Notes under the pieces: generated by a model
Told to the model about the DNA's origin: nothing
Database searches by the model: none
Seen by the model: the letters and a program-made list of their open reading frames with translations, nothing else
Program-made: the position numbers and the translations under genes
Origin: Melastoma dodecandrum
Taxonomy: Eukaryota; Streptophyta; Magnoliopsida; Myrtales; Melastomataceae
Length of the DNA: 64,000 nt
Reading direction: 5' to 3'
Assembly: GCA_029817715.1 (NCBI GenBank)
Contig: JARUPY010000606.1
Span: 4,898,001-4,962,000, forward strand
Shown: positions 57,552 to 64,000 of the stretch, one piece after another
How positions within the stretch are numbered: the first letter of the stretch is position 1
Layout: every line of letters starts with the position of its first letter

Positions 57552-60500
57552 ATGGCAAACACAACAACCTTTCGCTGCGAAGCATTCTCGAGAAAGAGAA
57601 TATCCTCATCGGTTCCAACTACCTGGATTGGTATAGAAAACTGAAAATTGTCCTAAGGCACGAGAGAAAGATTTATGTGCTGGAGGATGAACCACTTAAA
57701 GAACCTGCACCTTATGCTTCTAAGGATGATCAGTCTTACTACAGTCAATACTTGGAGGATGCGCTGGATGTTCAGTACATCGTATTGTCTTCTATGTCTC
57801 TCGAGTTACAGAGGCAGCATGAGAACATGAGTGCTAGGGAGATTGATTGGCACTTACGTGAGCTCTTCCAAGAGAGTGCCAGAGTTGAGAGGCATGAGAC
57901 CTCTCGGGCACTGTTTCGAACAATGCTGGTGAAGGGTAACCCAGTTGGGCCACATGTACTCAAGATGATAGGGTACATTGAGAGGCTAGAGAGCTTGGGT
58001 TCCAAGCTGGACCAGGACTTAGCAATTGACTTGGTTTTGTCCTCACTCCCACCATCATTTTCTCAGTTTGTGTTGAACTTCAACATGAACAGCATGGAGA
58101 AGAGTTTCATTGATCTGATGGCAATGCTGAAAACTGCTGAGAAGGACATGAAGGTGAATCCTTCATCACGAGCAATGATGGTCAGAAAGACATACAAGCG
58201 TCCTGGCACCGGGAAATTCAATCCCAAGGCTAAAGCAGTTAAGAGCGCTGGACCTCCAGCTCAAAAGAAGCTTAAGAAAGGGCAGCAGGTGCCCCAGTCT
58301 GATGAGAATGAAGCTATATGCTTTCATTGTGGCAAGAAAGGCCATTGGAAGAAGAATTGCTTCCAACTCATGAAGAAGAATGCCAGTGGAGCGGATGCTT
58401 CAGGTATCTTTGTGATTGAATCTTTATGTTTCTTCATCATAGGTCATAGACTCCGGAAGTAGTTCTCACATTTGTGCGAACTTGCAGGGTCTAAGTGACT
58501 GCAGACGGCTGTCCAAGGCCGAGATGGACCTACGACTGGCAAATGGAGCTAGAGATGCTGCATTAGCTGTAGGGACGTATATAATAAAATTGCCTAGTGG
58601 ATTTGATTTAAATTTGGAGAACTGTTATTTCGTTCCTAGTTTTTCCAAGAACATCATTTCGGTGTCGTGTTTAGACGCCAAGGGATTTGTATTTGAATTC
58701 AAGGACAAGTTGTGTTCCTTTTATTTGGATGGGATGTTCTATGGAAATGGTTCATTAAATAATGGTTTGTACGTTCTGAATTTGGATGAGCCGATTTACT
58801 GTGTTGAAGGGAAGAAACAGAAAAAGCGTGACTCAAACTTAACATATCTCTGGCATTGTAGACTTGGTCATGTAAACGAGAAACGCATCGCAAGGTTACT
58901 GAGTAACGGGTATTTGGACTCGTTTGAGTTAGAGCCCATAGATACATGTGAAGCGTGTTTACAAGGAAAAATGATCAAGAAGCCTTTTACCAAGACAGGT
59001 GAAAGGGCCAAGGAACTGCTAGAACTCATACATAGGATGTGTGTGGGCCATTACCGGTTCAGTCCAGAGGAGCGTATATGTACTTCGTTACTTTCACCAA
59101 CGATTTAAGTTGATATGGATATGTCTACTTAATGAGGTACAAGTCTGAAACTCTAGAAAAGTTTAAAGAGTTTAAGAACGAGGTAGAGAATCAACGAGGC
59201 CAGAAGATAAAAGCCCTTTGGAGTGATCGAGACGAAGAGTATCTTAGCCAAGAGTTCATTGATTACCTAAAAGAGTGTGGGATCGTTTCAAAACTCACAC
59301 CTCCTAGAACACCAGAGTGGAATGGTGTTTCATAAAGGAGAAACCGCACACTCATGGACATGGTTAGATCAATGATGAGTCATGCAAGTCTTCCGTTGTC
59401 ATTTTGGGGTTATGCCTTAGAAACAGCAGCAAACATGCTTAACCGAGTTCCAACCAAGTCAGTAGATAAGACTCCTTATGAATTATGGTTGGGAAGAAAC
59501 CAAACTTGTCTAATCTTAAGATATGGGGCTGCGATGCTTATGTGAAGAATGAGAATTCTGATAAGCTTGCGGCAAGATCCACTAAGTGTATGTTTGTAGG
59601 TTATCCCAATAAAACAAAGGGATACTACGTTTATCTCCCAAGCGAGCACAAAGTTATCGTTGCTCGATATGCTACTTTCTTGGAAAGAGAATTCATCTCT
59701 AAAGTGAGTAGTGGGAGTAAAGTAAGTCTTGAAGAAATTTCGGACTCTACAAACAGGTTGGAAACTGAACTTTTAGATAGGGAATCGGTACCACTAGTAC
59801 AAGCGATTCCAACTTCTGAAAATGTTCAAGGAACGCAAGATCAACGTAAGTCGACAAGAGTACACCTAGAGCCTGATAGATATGGATGGCTAGTGATCCA
59901 ACATGGGGAAGTACTGCTCGTCGAGAATGATGAACCGTCGACTTATGAGGAAGTAATCGCTTCAAATGATTCCGAGAAATGGCTAGAAGCCATGAAATCA
60001 GAGATGGACTCTATGCATACCAACCAAGTTTGGGAGTTGGTTGATGCGCCAGTTGGGGTAAAACCTATACGGTGCAAGTGGATCTTCAAGAAGAAGATTG
60101 ACATGGAAGGGAATATAAGTACCTATAAAGCAAGACTTGTGGTCAAGGGTTTCTCCGGTTGCAATGCTTAAGTCTGTTAGAATTCTGCTTGCGATAGCAG
60201 CTTACAAAGATTACGAGATCTGACAGATGGATGCAAAAACCGCTTTTCTGAATGGAAAGTTACAGGAGGAAGTATTTATGGTACAACCTCCCGGTTTTGT
60301 TGCATCCAAGAATGCAGATAAAGTATGTAAGCTCAAGAGATCCATTTATGGGCTAAAGCAAGCATCTCAGAGTTGGAATCTGCGATTTGACGAAGCGGTC
60401 AAAGAATTTGGCTATGTCAAGAATCCAGATGAACCTTGCGTTTACAAGAAGGTTAGTGGGAGCAAAATTTCGTTCCTAGTGCTGTATGTTAATGATAGAC

Positions 60501-61472
60501 TTCTGATAGGCAATGATATCCCTAGCCTAGAATCTACCAAGACTTAGCTGGGAGAGTGTTTCTCTATGAAAGATCTTGGGGAAGCGACTTATGTCTTAGG
60601 TATTATATTATACCGAGATAGACAAAATAGGTTGCTGGGTTTGAGTCAAAGTATGTATATTGACAAGGTGCTTAATAGATTCAGCATGTAAGATTCCAAG
60701 AGAGGATTCTTGCCAATGTCACATGGTGTACATCTTTCCAAGTCTATGTGTCCGAAGACACATGAAGAGAGAGGAATGATGGGCAAAATACCTTATGTCT
60801 CGGCTATAGAGTCCATTATGTATGCCATGATTTGCACTCGACCCGATGTCTCGTATGCTTTGAGCATGACAAGTAGATATTAGTCAGATCCTGGAGAGGG
60901 TCATTGGATTGCAGTAAAGACTATCCTCAAGTATCTTAGAAGAACAAAGGACATGTTCGTAATTTATGGAGGAGATGAGGAGTTAGTTGTCGGATGATAT
61001 ATTGACGCTAGTGTCCAGACAGATCAGGATGATCAGAAATCGCAGCAGGGTTATGTGTTTTGTTTGAATGGTGCAGCTGAATGTTAGAGAAGTTCCAAGC
61101 AAGAGACAGTTGCAGATTCTACAGTTGAGTCCAAGTACATTGCAGCTTCCGAGGCAGCAAAGGAAGCTGTATGGATCAAGAACTTCATAGCGGAGCTTGA
61201 GCTGGTTCCGAGCATTGTTGACCCAGTGACATTATAATGTGACAACAATGCAGCCATAGCGCAGGCCAAGGAGCCGAGGTCTCACCAACGATCCAAGCAC
61301 GTACTGCGGAAATATCACATCCTCCGAGAGATTGTTCAGAGGGGTGACGTGTTGGTTAGCAAAGTTGATACGAGCGAGAATATCGCGGACCCACTCACAA
61401 AGGCCTTACCTCTGCAGAATCATGAGACCCATGTGAGGAGCCTAGGACTTCGAGTCCATAGTGCTTGGCAGT
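57552..61472 (+). pseudogene. Copia gag-pol region with stops and frameshifts
   Basis: The gag part (57552-58462) has the UBN2-like domain (NYLDWYRKLKIVL) and zinc knuckle CFHCGKKGHWKKNC; a frame change lies just after the ATG. The protease motif DSGSSSH (about 58449) is in another frame than gag. The GAG-pre-integrase finger (HCRLGH ... CEAC) is at about 58850-58960. The integrase core (59110-59560) has a TAA stop at 59333-59335 where the catalytic Glu is expected. In reverse transcriptase (59990-60545) the YVDD-box reads YVND. RNase H (60550-61470) retains recognisable segments (SKHVLRKYHILREIV, ENIADPLTKAL) but has several stops. No functional product is possible from this copy. Confidence 0.9.
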
Positions 61473-61488
61473 AGTGCAAATGGGAGAT

Positions 61489-63208
61489 TGTTAGTGTGTG
61501 CATGTATGTGCCAAGTCACTTTAATGTATTTGTGGATAAATAATTAATAAAGGCGAGTATTTTTCATTGATTATTTTACTTTTCTGCACGTAAAATTATT
61601 AATGATAAAGTCCCACAGATTATTGAGTATATTAATCTGAAATAGTCCATGATCGATAGATGTTTAGAAGGGACATAGACATCTAGATCACCGCGAAGTA
61701 TAGCTGAGGTCAAGATAGACCAAGGGATAGTGTATCCAAATTATACTTAGGGGTACCCTAAGATTTAGGGATACTGGACACGACCCGATTAAGAGGATAC
61801 CACATATTGAACATCATTGGTCAATCCTCTTTATGGACGAGTGTAACTGATATTTTGACTTGAGACCTTCATTTATTCTATGCGTGGATTTTGCGCACTT
61901 TGACGTCGTTAAAAGCAGTCTTTAACCGGATTGTGAGTAATACGATTGTTGAGTGTGTGACAAAGCGTAGAGAGAATAGTGTTGAGTCAATATAGGATTC
62001 ATCGCTCTCTTGGATTAGAGAGTTGACTTCTAGGCCACTTGATAGAGATATTAGTGACTCTAAAATCCATGGCCTTGGGATGAATGTTTTACATTCAGGA
62101 GAGTCTATTATATCTTGGTAATCCAGTAAAACAATTAATTCGGTGATGATGTATTTTGCGCCGAATTAATTGGGACGTCGGTTAGATGAAGAGATTGAAC
62201 TACACGGTAATCGGTTCATAGTGGTTTATGTTTTATAATCATTATCCTAACACGTTGGGTGACTAAAAACTTTTGCTAGACGGTTACCTTAGTTTGTGTA
62301 TGGATATACACTGCCTTCGTGTATAGGACCGAGAGGGTCGCACGCATAGCACGTCGACACGAACATTATATTTTGATTATTTTAATGGATACTAAAATTA
62401 ATCATTTTATTTCAGAATTAGAATTAATTGGATTATTAATTTATTCTGAAATATCGGAAGCAAATAAAAAAAAGACCAAGATCGAATATGGATTTATTCG
62501 GGTCAATATAAAAGGATATCAAATAAATATTTATTTATTTATTTATATATATATTTTATCCAAGATATTTTTTTATTAATATATTATTTGATAGTTAATG
62601 CTAACATGTATTTGCATTATTTGATTTAGAAATATTTGAATAAAATCTACCTGCACGTTACGTTTTGAAGATTATAATTAATTAATAAAAGAAAAACATA
62701 AGGATGATTGATTGCAAGAAAGCAATAAGGATGATTGATTGCAAGAAAAACATAAGGATGATTGATTGATTGCAAGAAAAACATAAGGATGATGATTGAA
62801 AAACATAAGGATGGTTGTCTGAGAGATTTTGAAATACGATGCAGTTTTTGGGAGAAAATCTAAGGAAATTTGCAAGAGGAGAGTGATTAGATCCCTAGAA
62901 AACCAAAACAAAATACTGGGTTTGCTTCCGAAAACATTTTATTTCTGTCGATCCAAGAGGCTAACACCTAAGGGATCGTTGAGAGGTTCGTGATCGTGTG
63001 CGCATGCATACCGCTAGAGGAGTCACACGTGGGGCTCTCGATCGATTGTTCCTGATTACAGTTTTGTTTCGTCGAAAATTACAAGGTACGATTTCCGGGT
63101 AAGAATTTTATTATATATTTTCTTATAATATAATATACGTATCATGAGCAGATTATTTTGGGCATAAAAGTTTATAATATTTGCTTCCGTTGTGCCTGAA
63201 ATCTAATA
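61489..63208 (+). repeat. 3' LTR of the copia element
   Basis: About 1.72 kb, very similar to the 5' LTR. It has a local expansion at 62700-62810, where AAGGATGATTGATTGCAAG-like units are repeated several times while the 5' copy has one. The last ~120 bp have no counterpart in the 5' copy. Confidence 0.85.
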
Positions 63209-63225
63209 GAAGTATGGTTCCTACG

Positions 63226-63690
63226 CCGACAACACCTGTATCCATACCAAAAAATAACCCAACATAACTCTTGCGGTTCCTTTGTCTCAGTCTACTAAGA
63301 AGATAACAGATATCCTCAGACAGCTTCTGCGTTGATGCAGATCACGAGATACCCTTCTAGTTTGCGAGAGAGAGAGAAAAAAAAATAACAGGATTGCTCG
63401 ATCCTGGTTTTGCAGATCAGGTCTCAGCTTTCGCTCTGACAGCAGAAGATCTTAGTTGGCCATAAAATTTAGAGGCAGAGCTTTCCCCCGCATAAATGTC
63501 TCACGGCAAAGTCAGGAATTCACCACTGTTGGCATCACACGATGTAAATTCACTTGACGGGACGGTCAATTGACTAATGTCAATAAAGAATTCGGTGCTA
63601 CGAACACCCCGAGTTAATTTTTAACCGGCCTATTTCGCAAATATTTACGAACTAGGGAACAATACTCATAATTGAAGCCTCCTTCATTCG
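63226..63690. other. Sequence right of the nested insertions, no gene seen
   Basis: No coding region recognised. GGGAACAATACTCATAATTG at about 63655-63674 resembles the terminus of the GAGTTTTGTTCC foldback family (GGAACAAAACTCATAG at 15398), so a further element end may lie here. Confidence 0.35.
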
Positions 63691-63830
63691 GTCATTGTGA
63701 ATATGGGACAAAAGTCTAGGACAATGAGCTTGCGTCCATCCCTCTTGGACACCCCCGCCCCCGCCCTGTGGGAAAATTTTACACGATTTCCGTAACAATC
63801 TTAATTACCGTACTTCCATACAAAGCTCGT
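63690..63830. repeat. Further terminal repeat of the PMD-MULE/foldback family
   Basis: After a GC-rich run (CACCCCCGCCCCCGCCCTG) the sequence GATTTCCGTAACAATCTTAATTACCGTACTTCCATACAAAG follows, in two or more blocks, the same order as the right end near 3015-3064 (TTTCGTAA, TTAACCGTATTT, GTACAAAACT). It is more degenerate. The other end of this element is not identified. Confidence 0.45.
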
Positions 63831-64000
63831 CGAGGGCTTGGGGGTGTTGCGCAGAGGTTGGATCTGGTCAGCCCTATCGTCGAGCAGCCGAAGTACATTA
63901 TGCTGGTCTCAGACATAAGGTGGTGCTTGATTACAAATTATCAATGCACTTATGAGAAGATAAAACTATGGCTAGTCTATATGCTGCGAGAAGAATTGCA

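Larger units (their letters stand above)
54600..63208 (+). mobile_element. Ty1-copia LTR retrotransposon, decayed
   Basis: Long terminal repeats lie at 54600-56118 and 61489-63208, starting TGTTAG. The 3' copy ends CTAATA, probably from CTAACA. The five-base duplication GAAGT flanks both ends (54595-54599, 63209-63213). A primer-binding site resembling initiator tRNA-Met (GGCATCAGAGCC) follows the left LTR at about 56120. A purine-rich stretch (AAATGGGAGA) precedes the right LTR. Gag and pol order is gag, protease, integrase, reverse transcriptase, RNase H, which defines copia. The coding part is interrupted throughout. Confidence 0.9.

Overview
The window is nuclear DNA of a flowering plant. 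The evidence is GT-AG introns in every large gene, plant-specific families (WRKY, BAHD acyltransferase, 3xHMG-box, DUF3593, MIR477, plant mobile domain) and MULE, hAT and copia transposons. I cannot name the species. Six protein genes look intact with confident family assignments: a BIG-type ARF-GEF (3536-13792, +), two eIF4G genes facing each other (17012-24968, + and 29885-37465, -), a 3xHMG-box protein (38272-40361, +), a DUF3593 plastid-type membrane protein (41822-42809, +) and a group III WRKY factor (43323-44669, -). A MIR477 hairpin (about 47668-47766, +), a BAHD acyltransferase (48131-49405, -) and a small LEA-like gene (51026-51568, +) follow.

Layout. 1-3070: right part of a MULE, with a transposase C-terminus, a decayed plant-mobile-domain gene and a GC-rich terminal inverted repeat. 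3.1-13.8 kb: BIG gene. 13.8-16.9 kb: a nest of foldback elements of two families. 17.0-37.6 kb: convergent eIF4G paralogues with a decayed hAT transposon between them. 37.6-44.7 kb: compact gene cluster (HMG, DUF3593, WRKY). 44.7-51.6 kb: sparse genes and MIR477. 51.6-53.4 kb: a MULE-like foldback that carries a decayed C2H2 zinc-finger gene fragment. 53.6-63.2 kb: a TRIM-like element with an 83-bp tandem array, split by a decayed copia retrotransposon. 63.2-64.0 kb: more repeat debris.

The most notable points are these. (a) The eIF4G pair is an inverted duplication. About 0.9 kb encoding the MIF4G domain is almost identical between copies while the flanking exon sequence has diverged, which is a gene-conversion signature. 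(b) One foldback family, with termini GAGTTTTGTTCC and arrays of AAGTCGGCCTT, has near-perfect 10-bp target duplications and in one copy flanks a captured host gene fragment. (c) A second foldback at 15.55-16.13 kb shares its terminal repeat with the mobile-domain MULE at the left edge, so it is probably a non-autonomous relative; its loop holds tRNA-like A and B boxes. (d) MIR477 has a near-perfect stem and a TATA box.

The host genes are mostly housekeeping: vesicle traffic at the trans-Golgi, cap-dependent translation, mitotic chromatin and a plastid membrane protein. No pathway links them. Exon boundaries are my own reading of splice sites and reading frames.
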